Source: CAIVAT01 sp037133475
GTDB taxonomy: Bacteria > Bacteroidota > Bacteroidia > Bacteroidales > FEN-979
NCBI GenBank assembly: GCA_037133475.1
Contig: JBAXOB010000001.1
Coordinates: forward strand, 62,001 to 126,000
Reading direction: 5' to 3'
DNA length: 64,000 nt
Under the pieces are notes generated by a model. That model searched no databases. It saw nothing but the letters and a program-made list of their open reading frames with translations, and was not told the DNA's origin. How positions within the stretch are numbered: the first letter of the stretch is position 1; the number at the start of each line of letters is the position of its first letter. The translations under genes were made by a program, and so were the position numbers. Below, piece after piece: positions 17,761-26,937 of the stretch.

Positions 17761-18672
17761 ATGATCAACAAACTGATAACCAAACTGCTTCCCCTGATGC
17801 CCAAAGGGCTGGTGTGGATCTTTTCAAAAAAATATATTGCCGGTGAAACCATCGAGGATGCCATCAGGGTTTGCCATAACCTGAACAGCCTGAAGATCAA
17901 AGTCACCATCGACCTGCTGGGCGAGTTCATCACCCGGCTTGAGGAGGCGACGGAAAATAAAAACAGCTACCTGGAGATCATCGACCGGATCGAGCAGGAA
18001 AAGATCGATGGCAACTATTCGCTCAAACCAACCAGTTTCGGCCTGCTGCTCGACCCTGAAGCCTGTTACCGCAACATCAGGGAGATCGTTGCAAAAGCAG
18101 CCTCCTATGGGAATTTCGTCAGGGTTGATATGGAGGATTCGCAATGCACCGACCTGGAGCTGGCCCTTTTCCGCAGGCTGCATGATGAATTCCCGGCGAA
18201 CGTCGGGCTTGTGCTGCAGGCTTACATGAAGAGGACGCCCGAAGATATCAGGAGTCTTGAACAAGTTCACAATACCGCTGCACCGCTGAACTTCAGGCTC
18301 TGCAAAGGAATCTATGTGGAGCACGAGAGCATTGCCTGGAAGAGGTACCAGGAGATCAATGATCATTACCTGGAAGAACTGGAATATATGTTCCAGAAGG
18401 GGATGTACCCGGGGATTGCCACGCATGACAAACCCCTGGTGGAAGGAGCTTATAAACTGATTGAGAAATACGGCGTACCAAAAGACAGGTATGAGTTCCA
18501 GATGCTCTACGGTGTTACCCCCGAGCTGCGGAAGTCAATCGTCGACAAGGGGCATACGATGCGCGTATATGTACCTTACGGGAAGGAATGGTTCGGCTAT
18601 TCAACACGCCGGCTGAAGGAAAATCCCAAGATGGCCACCCATATTATAAAGGCATTGTTTGTAGGGGGCTGA
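17761..18672 (+). CDS. Proline dehydrogenase
   Basis: 303 residues, a monofunctional FAD-dependent proline dehydrogenase with a TIM-barrel fold. It oxidises L-proline to pyrroline-5-carboxylate and passes electrons to quinone. Motifs are FVRVDMEDS, the flavin-contacting LCKGIY, GIATHD, EFQMLYG and the C-terminal substrate clamp RVYVPYGKEWFGYSTRRLKE with its pair of arginines. No pyrroline-5-carboxylate dehydrogenase gene lies next to it. It converges on the large fused oxidoreductase gene, leaving 34 bases between the ends. Confidence 0.92.
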   Translation: MINKLITKLLPLMPKGLVWIFSKKYIAGETIEDAIRVCHNLNSLKIKVTIDLLGEFITRLEEATENKNSYLEIIDRIEQEKIDGNYSLKPTSFGLLLDPEACYRNIREIVAKAASYGNFVRVDMEDSQCTDLELALFRRLHDEFPANVGLVLQAYMKRTPEDIRSLEQVHNTAAPLNFRLCKGIYVEHESIAWKRYQEINDHYLEELEYMFQKGMYPGIATHDKPLVEGAYKLIEKYGVPKDRYEFQMLYGVTPELRKSIVDKGHTMRVYVPYGKEWFGYSTRRLKENPKMATHIIKALFVGG

Positions 18673-18706
18673 TTTCAGCACGAATGACGGGCCGGCAACT
18701 CAACGT

Positions 18707-21700
18707 TTATTTGAAGGCCTTTTCCAGCATGCCGTCGCCGTGTATTTTAAGCCTGTCGAAATAGTCCGGGGCGGTTCGGCCAAGGAGTTTATCGACATAT
18801 ATCCTGGCAAGGTATTGACCCAGCATGAACCCCTGTCCGCGCAAGCCAAGGAAGAGCCCGAGTTCCGGGTCGATGACCATGCGGGGCTCCACATAATATC
18901 CGGCCCAAACAGCCTGGAATCCCACCGAGGAGAGTTCCGGGATCCAGTTGGTGAATATCTCCGAGGCAATTTCGACAAAATCGACAGAGTTTATCTTGAT
19001 GTTCTTGCCCGACTCCATCGGTTCAACCGCTGGTGAGGCACAGCCGATGATCTGTCCTGTTTCGGCAAGCTGCTGGCCATAAACGGCAATAAATCCCTTG
19101 TACCGCCTGCGGTCGATCAGCATGGGCAGCGGTGCGCCGTCCTTTCCGAGCATGGGCAGGCGCCGCGTGATAAAAGCCTGGTGTTTGACAGGGTACAGCC
19201 CGGTTTCGATATCAAGCTGCCGGGCAAATTTCTCCCCTTCCGGTCCCAGCGCGTTGATAAAGATCCCGGTTTCGTATTCCACATATTTATGCTGATGGTT
19301 CTGGACCAGCACCGTATAAAGTCCTCCTGACCTGCTCACATGGATGAGCTTGCAATCCTCCTCTACCCTTCCGCCCTTGTCAATACCGATCCTCCTGATC
19401 AGGTCGATGACGCGGCCGGGGGTTGCCTGCCAGCAATCGCGCGTGATCAGCGCGGCCTGGTAGCCGGCGAGGTTCGGGTTGATGCGGGGCGAAATCTCCT
19501 TTACAAAATCCTTAGGATCGACCATATAGGCATCGGACCACGACATGGAATCGACAAGCGCCCGGTACATCTGGTCGTCGTGGGCAAAGGTCACATAGAG
19601 CCCTTTCCGGTAATCGATGTTATGGAGCTTCTGCAACTCCTTGAAAATTTCATGGTTGCGGGTGGCGATCTCCGATAGCTCGGGCAATGAAAAGTTAGGC
19701 CGTCCGCCGGCAATGTTACGCCAGGAGGCGCCGCGGCCGTAGTTCAGCAAAACGGGGTCCATCCCGGCTTCTCCCAGGTAACGGAAGAGGGCGCTGCCGC
19801 CGATACCGCCGCCGGCAACCAGCGATTTCACCCTGATCTTTTCAGGTTTTTGCCCGTTCAGGCTGGTGATCACATTTTCGTGAACCAACCGCGGGTAGAG
19901 TTCACCCATGGCGACCTGGTTTGAAAGCGGGCCACGCGGCGTGGGTTCGCCCACGATGGAGATCCCCGACCCGTAGAGGGTCGACTTCAGTCGTTTGATA
20001 CAGCGTTTTCCGCGGCAGGCGCCCATTCCCAGACGGGTGGTGTGCTTCACCTCGTCGACCGAGATGAACTTGCGGTCGCCGATGGTATCCAGAATTTCAT
20101 CCAGGGTCACATCGTCGCAGTGACACACGTAGGTTGCCTCTTTCTCCTCCCGGCTGTATGGCTTGAACTCAACGGCAGCGGGGTAGTTCTGCTTTACGAT
20201 AAATCCCCTTACATTGCTGAGTTCCTCGCCATGGAGGGTAAGGGAGCGAACCCGGGCAATATTGGTCTTGTTGGGTTTGCGCAGCACCTTGTCGACGATG
20301 CCCTCGCCCAGCTTTTTTCCGAAATTGTCAACGAGGTAACACTCCGATTTCTCGGCCACCTCATATTCGATAGGCAGGAACAGCCAGTCCTTTTTAAGGT
20401 TGTACCCGAAAATCGCCAGCCCGGGACACTGGTAAACGCAATCCATGCAACCGATACATTTTCCGAAATCTATTTCCGGGACGGTGCTGGTAGAGGATTT
20501 GGTGATGGCGCCATGCGGACAGGCAAAGGCGCAGGGGTTGCAGGCAAAGCCATAGAGGCAGTCGATCAGCACAAAGCCCTTTTCATGCATCCGTTCGCGG
20601 TCGGGCCGGGCGGCCCCTGGGATAACCCTGACGGGATGCTGCTGGGAGTCGATGTACTCCTTCGACAGTTCGAGGTATTCGTCGTAATCATAGTGTTCGC
20701 CGAGCTCCTGCAGAACATCGAAGGCGGCCTGTTTCCCGCGGAGAACGGCGCTGGTGCCCTCCCCGATGCGGATGGCATCACCGGCGCCGAAGCAATGTCT
20801 ACCAAAGATTTCGTTGCCCTTGATGAGCAGCTGGTCATCCTGGACAAGACCGGTGCAGATATTGATGGCATCGATGCCGTCGATGATCTTTTCGGTTCCC
20901 GGGATCGGCTTGAAGTTCTCACATTCGGCGACCACGGCGCCAATGATTCCGTCGTGGCTACTGTTTGGAATCGCCTTCAGCAGGATATGGGAGGTCAGCA
21001 CAGGGATTCCCAGCCGGCGAACCCTGTTGGCCTGTACGGGAAACCCGCCCTCATGGGGCATGGCTTCAAGAATGGCCTTAACGTTGGCTCCCGCCTGCAT
21101 GAGCTGGTAGGAGGTGAGGTAGCCGATATTGCCGGCGCCTACCGTCAGGATGTTCCTGCCCAGCAGTGTCAGTTCCTGGTTCATCATCTTCTGCACTACC
21201 GCTGCGGTAAATACACCGGGCAGGTCGTCATTTTCGAAGGTGGGCATAAAGGGCACGGCCCCTGTCGCCACGATCAGGTTTTCGGCATCGACGTAATAGA
21301 TCTCCTCGGTGCGGATGTTTTTCACGGCAATCCGTCCACCTTCCATGATATCCCACACCGTTGAATTAAGGAAAATGCCTTCATGGTTTTCGCCTGCAAG
21401 GGTCCTGGCGATATCGAAACCTCTCATCCCCCCGAATTTCTTTGCCTTCTCGAAGAAGAAGAACTGGTGGGTCTGCATCAGGAATTGTCCGCCGATCTTG
21501 TCATTGTTATCAATGACGATATTGCTGACATGATGTTTGTTAAGCTCTTCACGGGCTGCCAGTCCGGCGGGGCCCGCCCCGATAATGGCTACCGTGGTCT
21601 TGTAGACATTCACCGCTACATCTTTTTTTACGGGAACACTGTAAGGCGCGTAATCATGGGGGATCTCCTTCACCTCCTTCACGCCATCGACCACGGTAAT

Positions 21701-21940
21701 ACAGATTCGTTTGATCTGGCCGTCGACCAGCATTTCACAGGCGCCGCACTTGCCGATCCCGCATTCAAGGCTGCGTTCGCGGTTGGTCAGACTATGGCTG
21801 TGGACAGGGTGGCCGGCTTGGTGCAGGGCCGCGGCAATGGTAAATCCCTTTTCGCCGGTGACTTGTTGTCCTTCAAATAAAAACAGTGACTTTGCTGTTT
21901 CCTGAATCTCCAGAATCGGATGTTTTGTGATCTTTAACAT
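18707..21940 (-). CDS. Fused multi-centre FAD/iron-sulfur oxidoreductase (HcnABC / dye-linked amino acid dehydrogenase type)
   Basis: 1077 residues combining five modules. (1) A 2Fe-2S domain with Cys 60, 65, 68 and 80. (2) A pyridine-nucleotide-disulfide-type FAD domain (GAGPAG at 121-126, second dinucleotide fold at about 267-273). (3) Two ferredoxin-type clusters (Cys 461/467/470/474 and 495/498/501/505). (4) A BFD-like [2Fe-2S] segment (Cys 606, 608, 642, 647). (5) A DAO-type FAD domain from about 704 (GGGIGG at 710-715) to the C-terminus. Such modules normally form separate gamma, alpha and beta subunits of hydrogen cyanide synthase, D-hydroxyproline or dye-linked proline dehydrogenases and sarcosine-oxidase-like enzymes. 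The likely substrate is a secondary amine or imino acid. Proximity to proline dehydrogenase suggests, but does not prove, proline-type chemistry. Confidence 0.88.
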   Translation of the reverse strand: MLKITKHPILEIQETAKSLFLFEGQQVTGEKGFTIAAALHQAGHPVHSHSLTNRERSLECGIGKCGACEMLVDGQIKRICITVVDGVKEVKEIPHDYAPYSVPVKKDVAVNVYKTTVAIIGAGPAGLAAREELNKHHVSNIVIDNNDKIGGQFLMQTHQFFFFEKAKKFGGMRGFDIARTLAGENHEGIFLNSTVWDIMEGGRIAVKNIRTEEIYYVDAENLIVATGAVPFMPTFENDDLPGVFTAAVVQKMMNQELTLLGRNILTVGAGNIGYLTSYQLMQAGANVKAILEAMPHEGGFPVQANRVRRLGIPVLTSHILLKAIPNSSHDGIIGAVVAECENFKPIPGTEKIIDGIDAINICTGLVQDDQLLIKGNEIFGRHCFGAGDAIRIGEGTSAVLRGKQAAFDVLQELGEHYDYDEYLELSKEYIDSQQHPVRVIPGAARPDRERMHEKGFVLIDCLYGFACNPCAFACPHGAITKSSTSTVPEIDFGKCIGCMDCVYQCPGLAIFGYNLKKDWLFLPIEYEVAEKSECYLVDNFGKKLGEGIVDKVLRKPNKTNIARVRSLTLHGEELSNVRGFIVKQNYPAAVEFKPYSREEKEATYVCHCDDVTLDEILDTIGDRKFISVDEVKHTTRLGMGACRGKRCIKRLKSTLYGSGISIVGEPTPRGPLSNQVAMGELYPRLVHENVITSLNGQKPEKIRVKSLVAGGGIGGSALFRYLGEAGMDPVLLNYGRGASWRNIAGGRPNFSLPELSEIATRNHEIFKELQKLHNIDYRKGLYVTFAHDDQMYRALVDSMSWSDAYMVDPKDFVKEISPRINPNLAGYQAALITRDCWQATPGRVIDLIRRIGIDKGGRVEEDCKLIHVSRSGGLYTVLVQNHQHKYVEYETGIFINALGPEGEKFARQLDIETGLYPVKHQAFITRRLPMLGKDGAPLPMLIDRRRYKGFIAVYGQQLAETGQIIGCASPAVEPMESGKNIKINSVDFVEIASEIFTNWIPELSSVGFQAVWAGYYVEPRMVIDPELGLFLGLRGQGFMLGQYLARIYVDKLLGRTAPDYFDRLKIHGDGMLEKAFK

Positions 21941-21962
21941 AGCGGGTTGAGAATTGGAGGAG

Positions 21963-21970
21963 CAAAATTA
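21963..21970 (-). promoter_or_regulatory. Candidate -7 element of the fused oxidoreductase gene
   Basis: TAATTTTG on the minus strand, 22 bases before the ATG. The nearest TTG is only about 15 bases upstream of it, shorter than usual. Confidence 0.35.
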
Positions 21971-22018
21971 CTTTTTTTCCAAACACAAAACGGTCCATCC
22001 TGTTAATATTTTCACAGG

Positions 22019-22957
22019 TTAAAAGGAAAAGCTGAATCCCAGGGTGATGAGGTTTTCGACCTGCAGCGTCTTACTCACCGTCGATTCATAGGTAACATGC
22101 GTGCGGATACTGGTTTTGATAAATTTGTTGATGTTGATGCCGACCTGGTTGGTCAGGGTAAGGTCGACAGGTTTCAGATAGTTTTTAAACAGCAACAGGT
22201 CGCAATGCCAGTGGAAGCGATTTTTAAAATCGTGATCAACCAGCATATGCATGCTGAGCCCGAATTCGAAGGCATGATTTTTTCCCTTTGGAACCCCGTA
22301 GAAACTGGCAACCTTCAGCTGATCGTAAATTCCCCGGTCCCTGACCCAGGTAATTTTCCCGGAGGTGGCGCCAAAGTCGAGGGTGGCATAGCCGGGGACC
22401 GTCCAGGCAAGTCCGCCCGAAAAGGTCCAGAGCAGGGGTGTCAGAAACGATCCGTTCAGCGCCCTGCAACGGTTCCCGTTCTGGGTTACAGAATAAACAT
22501 AGGTGTTGAACAGCCGGGTTGTCATCTGTGAAAACAGTGAAAACAGCAGGTGGCGGGTAACGCTGTATTCAGCCCGGGTGATCATCGTGTTCTCATCCGG
22601 CTGAAAACGCGTAATGCTGTCGATGAAACATTCGATTCCAAGCTCCTGGACAACGGAATTGACAATTTTAAATCTGGTTTCGCTGCTGATGGCCGACTGG
22701 TATCTGAAATGCTGCAGCAGCATCACCTCCCTGAGGTTTCGTTCATGAGGCCTGTTGCAGAAAAACTGGCCGGAACAGCTGATGGAATAATCGACATCCT
22801 GGAGGACCCTGAAACTAACCATCCGGGTCCCGGGAGGTGCCAGGCAGCCCAGGTTGACCACTGCCATCGAATCAAACCAAACCTTTGGCTGGGCGAAGGC
22901 AATGGAGGGAACCAGGATAAGTCCCACGACAACCACAAAGCCATTTCTTGCCATCAT
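22019..22957 (-). CDS. Exported protein of unknown function, probable beta-barrel
   Basis: 312 residues from the ATG at 22957 (a GTG lies one codon upstream). A signal peptide (FVVVVGLILVPSIAFAQ) is followed by a region rich in alternating strands, ending in NLITLGFSFSF, a terminal phenylalanine typical of outer-membrane barrels. Three cysteines cluster near residues 38-70. I do not recognise the family with confidence. Some resemblance in layout to DUF3078-type Bacteroidota barrel proteins is possible. It may form a group with the two following exported proteins, but spacing gives no clear operon. Confidence 0.6.
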   Translation of the reverse strand: MMARNGFVVVVGLILVPSIAFAQPKVWFDSMAVVNLGCLAPPGTRMVSFRVLQDVDYSISCSGQFFCNRPHERNLREVMLLQHFRYQSAISSETRFKIVNSVVQELGIECFIDSITRFQPDENTMITRAEYSVTRHLLFSLFSQMTTRLFNTYVYSVTQNGNRCRALNGSFLTPLLWTFSGGLAWTVPGYATLDFGATSGKITWVRDRGIYDQLKVASFYGVPKGKNHAFEFGLSMHMLVDHDFKNRFHWHCDLLLFKNYLKPVDLTLTNQVGININKFIKTSIRTHVTYESTVSKTLQVENLITLGFSFSF

Positions 22958-23017
22958 CACCCGCCCGTTGATTTACCCTATCTATCATCATTTAATGACC
23001 CTCCCAAAGGATACCAC

Positions 23018-23638
23018 CTACCGAACCGAAACCTTATGATGCCGGGTAAGATGCCATTCTTTCTGCATGTCGATATTGAGCCAGATCAGCCTGATCCTGG
23101 CATTTTTGTTTGCCGTGACCGCCTTCTCCAGGTCAAATAGCCGGTAATTGTATTTGCCCAGGAATCTTGCCCAGGTAACGATAATGGTAAAGTCAGGGTT
23201 TTTCCCAACTGTGTCGGGTGGCAATGATTTACCGAAAGGCTTTATTTGGGCCAGTACCTCGTCAACAAGCAGGCCGGGGGTGGTGCGGTAGGAGGAGTCG
23301 GGGTGCAATTTCCTGATGAATTCGGCACCCCACCACTGGCAGTTGGTGGTATCCCGCATGAGCAGGATACCGTTCCGGGTAAAAATCATATGGGTCAGCA
23401 GGTTTTTACCCAATACGGGGTGTTTCATCATCCGCACATAGGATGCCGAGTCGACAAACATATACAGGCTGGTGGCCGGGAATTTGTTTTTTTCGAGAAA
23501 ACCTACCAGGTCTTCAGGCGTTTGCTCTTTGGGTTGGGTCATCCCGTACATCAGATGGGTGTATACCCTGCATCCAGGGGCTGCCGACAGCAGGAAAACG
23601 ACCATGAGTACTTTCAATAATGTAACCAGTGTTTTCAT
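23018..23638 (-). CDS. Lipoprotein of unknown function
   Basis: 206 residues. The N-terminus VLMVVFLLSAAPGCRVYTHL carries a convincing lipobox (cysteine about residue 23). The mature part is mixed alpha/beta, with a segment (DFTIIVTWARFLGKYN followed by VTANKNARIRLIWLNID) that resembles the second half of thioredoxin-like Bacteroidota lipoproteins, but no CxxC is present. Function is unknown. It lies about 60 bases upstream of the preceding barrel-like gene on the same strand. Confidence 0.6.
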   Translation of the reverse strand: MKTLVTLLKVLMVVFLLSAAPGCRVYTHLMYGMTQPKEQTPEDLVGFLEKNKFPATSLYMFVDSASYVRMMKHPVLGKNLLTHMIFTRNGILLMRDTTNCQWWGAEFIRKLHPDSSYRTTPGLLVDEVLAQIKPFGKSLPPDTVGKNPDFTIIVTWARFLGKYNYRLFDLEKAVTANKNARIRLIWLNIDMQKEWHLTRHHKVSVR

Positions 23639-23766
23639 ATGTTATATTTATTTTTTCGGGCCATATGAAATAGCCAAAAATTATCATTCACGGTTTGCTA
23701 TAACGTTGTATTTATGGCAATTTCATGCGACTGGGTTTAAATGGGTTTCGGGACATTGGTTAAACA

Positions 23767-23801
23767 CCGGATGGCTGCCCGGGATAAAGGCAGCCATCCG
23801 G
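23767..23801. terminator. Perfect 13-bp hairpin downstream of an exported-protein gene
   Basis: CCGGATGGCTGCC (23767-23779) is followed after nine bases by its exact complement (23789-23801). It lies 10 bases after the stop of the minus-strand gene at 23811. No T run follows, so it may be a 3' stabilising hairpin rather than a classical terminator. Confidence 0.6.
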
Positions 23802-23810
23802 CAGGGATCG

Positions 23811-24287
23811 CTACAATTGAAAGACAACAGTATAAATCCCGTTTGCAAAGGAAACCGGGTAGGTTCCCGCCTTGATGGTAACGGGTGACAATGAACCAAG
23901 CGCTTTAGAGGTGCCGGGCGACAAAGTGTAGGGTTCCTCGAGCGTGATCGCCGTTTTATCCTTGAAATTGGGCAGTGCGGCGCCATACTCATAGTTGGCA
24001 AGGGCTTCGGCCGTGACCTCCAGTACCAGCTGGTTGCGGTCGTTGATCATCGCTTTTACGGGACACATCGCCTTATCGGCGACAGGCCCCGGATTGTCGA
24101 TACCGGCGGTGACATCCATGCAAATGCCAAAGCCAGATTTACAGAGCAATTTAGGGCGATGAAAGCATAATTCGAATTTAATCCAAATACCACATGGAGC
24201 TGTGCAAACCACTACTGAAGCCCGGCTCTGGATTGCATCGGCAACCAGCATCAGGCTAACCAGGCTGAAAAGGACCAGTTTTTTCAT
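23811..24287 (-). CDS. Small exported protein of unknown function
   Basis: 158 residues with an N-terminal signal peptide (VLFSLVSLMLVADAIQSRAS). The N-terminal third of the mature protein is cysteine-rich (six cysteines in about 50 residues, for example VVVCTAPCGIW), suggesting disulfides or a metal site. The C-terminal part is strand-rich, including SPGTSKALGSLSPVTIKAGT. I do not recognise a family. A strong hairpin follows its stop codon. Confidence 0.5.
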   Translation of the reverse strand: MKKLVLFSLVSLMLVADAIQSRASVVVCTAPCGIWIKFELCFHRPKLLCKSGFGICMDVTAGIDNPGPVADKAMCPVKAMINDRNQLVLEVTAEALANYEYGAALPNFKDKTAITLEEPYTLSPGTSKALGSLSPVTIKAGTYPVSFANGIYTVVFQL

Positions 24288-24641
24288 GGCAGATAAATTT
24301 TTAGGGTCGTGTTATTGCTGATCATTCCGCGATCAGGGTGCGGTGACCTGTTTGTTCCGGAAGCAGGGTCGGGCTTCCCGAAAACCCCTCCCTCCCGGGG
24401 AACGGTTTTCCAACGCCTCATCCGTTTTTGATTAACCTCCTTTTTCATTCAACTTTTATGGTTAATCGGTTTTGCAAGTAAAAGGTAATACGGGAATTGA
24501 CATTATTTTTCAAATTGTTAATAAAAAAATTCTAATCGAATATGAATCATTATTTTACACTTTTCGCTTGGAAATTATCTGAAAAATTTTTACTATCTTT
24601 GCAAACGAATTTCAAATAGGGACCAAACCGAGAGGAAAAAC
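24288..24641. other. 354-base intergenic gap
   Basis: Separates the small exported protein gene from the GT5-like gene. Its right half (from about 24470) is strongly AT-rich and contains the candidate promoter at 24568-24601. The left half is GC-rich with short runs such as CCTCCCTCCCGGGG. I see no RNA gene or open frame. Confidence 0.5.
24568..24601 (+). promoter_or_regulatory. Candidate promoter of the GT5-DUF4270 genes
   Basis: TTG at 24568-24570 and a full TATCTTTG at 24594-24601, separated by 23 bases. The spacing is longer than usual, but the -7 box is perfect and lies 40 bases before the ATG at 24642. Confidence 0.5.
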
Positions 24642-25469
24642 ATGGAAAAAGCGAAAGTTTTATTTGTTGCGCAGGAGATTACCCCATATCTGAAAGAGAG
24701 TCCAATGGGAACCATCGGACGTTACCTCCCGCAGGGGATCCAGGAAAAGGGCAGGGAGATCCGTACATTCATGCCACGTTATGGCAGCATCAACGAACGA
24801 AGGAACCAGCTGCACGAAGTGATCCGTTTATCAGGCATGAACCTGATCATCGACGATACCGACCACCCGCTCATCATCAAGGTGGCCTCCATCCAGCAGG
24901 CCCGCATGCAGATCTATTTTATTGACAACGAAGACTATTTCCAGCGGAAATATACGCTGCATGACAAGAACAACAAATTTTTTGCCGATAACGACGAACG
25001 GGCCATCTTTTTCTCAAGGGGTGTCCTGGAGACCGTAAAGAAGCTCGGCTGGGGTCCCGACGTGGTCCATTGCCACGGGTGGATTACCAGCCTGGTGCCG
25101 ATCTATATTAAAAAAGCCTATTGCGACAACCCGCTCTTCAGCGACACCAAAGTCATCTATTCCATTTACGATGATGATTTTGAAGAGCCTATGCATAAGG
25201 ACTTTGCAAATAAAATCAAGCTCGAAGGGATCAATACCAAAGATCTCAAACACTATAAGGGCGCGAACTACGTTAGTGTTATTAAGGCAGCCATTGACTT
25301 TTCGGACGGGGTGATCATCGGCTCCCCCAAGGTGAATCCCGAACTGGTAAGCTACCTGAAGGAAACCGACAAACCATACCTCGAATATCAGCCCATGGAC
25401 CGTTACGTGGATGCCTATAATGATTTTTATGAAGAGGTCATGGTAAATGATCATGTAATCGTGGATTAA
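24642..25469 (+). CDS. GT5 (glycogen/starch synthase) N-terminal-domain protein
   Basis: 275 residues, matching only the N-terminal Rossmann half of glycogen synthase: VLFVAQEITPYLKESPMGTI, FMPRYGSINER and GWGPDVVHCHGWITSLVPIYI. The ADP-glucose-binding KxGGL is replaced here by KESPMGT, and the whole C-terminal half with its glycosyl-transfer residues is absent. A working glycogen synthase is therefore unlikely. The same half-protein beside DUF4270 is a recurring Bacteroidota arrangement, so it is probably a conserved protein with another role. It is followed 20 bases later by the DUF4270 gene. Confidence 0.8.
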   Translation: MEKAKVLFVAQEITPYLKESPMGTIGRYLPQGIQEKGREIRTFMPRYGSINERRNQLHEVIRLSGMNLIIDDTDHPLIIKVASIQQARMQIYFIDNEDYFQRKYTLHDKNNKFFADNDERAIFFSRGVLETVKKLGWGPDVVHCHGWITSLVPIYIKKAYCDNPLFSDTKVIYSIYDDDFEEPMHKDFANKIKLEGINTKDLKHYKGANYVSVIKAAIDFSDGVIIGSPKVNPELVSYLKETDKPYLEYQPMDRYVDAYNDFYEEVMVNDHVIVD

Positions 25470-25489
25470 CTGAAATTAATACGAATCTA

Positions 25490-26839
25490 TTGAACCCGAT
25501 CCTTTCCAAACTTCCGGCTACTCTGTTGACGGGCATTTTGCTCGTCCTGGTTCTGTTCTCCTGTAAAAAAGATCCTTACGAGGTCGGCATCGCCCTGCTG
25601 CCATCAACCGACACGCTCAACATCAAGGTAACGGATACCTGCACCGTACAAGCCTTTTCGGTCAGGCAGGACTCCATCCGCTCTGATAAATCGACCCTGC
25701 TGACCCTCGGGTCGATGCTGGATCCTGTTTTTGGAAGAATCACGGCCAGTATCTATACGCAACTCCTCCTTTCGTCGGAAGGAGTGGATTTCGGCAAGAG
25801 TCCCACACTTGACTCCCTGGTGCTGATGCTGCAGTACAGCAGCCATTACGGCGACACGCTTGCCTCTCAAAATGTGAAGGTTTACGAGCTCAGCGAGGAC
25901 CTGCATTACGACAGCATCTATTATACCAACAAAACCCTGAAGAGCTATCCCACCCTGCTCGCCGACCAGGATTTCACCCCCAAACCATCCGACAGTGTCA
26001 AGGTATACCGCTCAAAAGTGGCGCCACACCTTCGGATCAACCTGAGCAACCTGAGCAAATACCTTGGAAACAAGATCCTGCAGGCTCCGACAGCTTCACT
26101 GGCAACCAATACAGCCTTCCTTGCATTCATGAAGGGACTCCTTATCAAGTCGACGCCCGCCAACTCGCACAGCGCCATCCTTAATTTCAGCATCACTTCA
26201 GGGTTATCAAAAATGGTGGTCTATTACCATAATCAGACCGATCCTAAAAACGATTCGCTGAACTTCGACATCCCGATCAACACCAGTTGCGGCCGTTTTA
26301 CCCATGTCGACCACAACAGCTACCTTGAGGCCAGCACCGGTCTGAGGCAGCAGATCATCAACCGCGACTCGTCGCAGGGTACCCGGCAGTTATTCCTGCA
26401 GGGAATGGCCGGCGTGAAGGTAAAGGTCAAGTTCCCCTTTATGAAAAACCTGGGAAAAGGCAAGAAGATTGCAATCAACGAGGCCATGCTGGAAATAAAA
26501 AATGAGGAGAGCGACACCACCTTCGCCCCGCCCACCTCGCTATTGCTCCTGCGGCAGGACAGTATCGGCCGGATCGCCAATATGGTGGACCTGAATGAAG
26601 GTACCGGGTATTTCGGCGGGAGTTACAACCCCACAACACGGACCTATCGTTTCCGTATCACACAGCATATGCAGAAGATTATTCAAAATGCATACTCCAC
26701 CCATTTCGATGTATACCTGGTTGTCGACAATCCGATTGCCAGTATCCTTTCCCCGAACCGGATCGTGCTGAACGGAACCGATAAACAATTCGGAGCCAAC
26801 CGGTTTCACCTGAAAGTTACCTATACAATTTTACATTAG
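25490..26839 (+). CDS. DUF4270 family lipoprotein
   Basis: 449 residues from a TTG start. The signal peptide GILLVLVLFSCKKDPYEVG ends in a lipobox. Mature DUF4270 features are the early GIALLPSTDTLNIKVTDT segment, LTLGSMLDPVFGRITASIYT and the C-terminal RFHLKVTYTIL strand. The function of the family is unknown; it is found in Bacteroidota between the GT5-like gene and glmS, as here. A surface or periplasmic location is expected. The close spacing to the GT5-like gene suggests cotranscription. Confidence 0.88.
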   Translation: MNPILSKLPATLLTGILLVLVLFSCKKDPYEVGIALLPSTDTLNIKVTDTCTVQAFSVRQDSIRSDKSTLLTLGSMLDPVFGRITASIYTQLLLSSEGVDFGKSPTLDSLVLMLQYSSHYGDTLASQNVKVYELSEDLHYDSIYYTNKTLKSYPTLLADQDFTPKPSDSVKVYRSKVAPHLRINLSNLSKYLGNKILQAPTASLATNTAFLAFMKGLLIKSTPANSHSAILNFSITSGLSKMVVYYHNQTDPKNDSLNFDIPINTSCGRFTHVDHNSYLEASTGLRQQIINRDSSQGTRQLFLQGMAGVKVKVKFPFMKNLGKGKKIAINEAMLEIKNEESDTTFAPPTSLLLLRQDSIGRIANMVDLNEGTGYFGGSYNPTTRTYRFRITQHMQKIIQNAYSTHFDVYLVVDNPIASILSPNRIVLNGTDKQFGANRFHLKVTYTILH

Positions 26840-26846
26840 TTTGATT

Positions 26847-26854
26847 TACCTTTG
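26847..26854 (+). promoter_or_regulatory. glmS: Candidate -7 element upstream of glmS
   Basis: TACCTTTG, 83 bases before the ATG. No convincing -33 box is seen. No glmS ribozyme-like structure was recognised in the 98-base gap. Confidence 0.3.
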
Positions 26855-26937
26855 GTTTTTTCCGGAAGAAAACGGTCGATCTTTTTAGCATATCTTCCGG
26901 TAATTTGCGTCAGAAACAATGTTAAAACAACCTGCTT

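Noticed and set aside
20042..21364. 440-codon frame antisense to the fused oxidoreductase
   Set aside because: The opposite strand has all cofactor motifs in frame; this is its shadow.
26840..26937. glmS ribozyme upstream of glmS
   Set aside because: The gap is under 100 bases and I could not find the pseudoknotted core; the ribozyme class is mainly found in Firmicutes.
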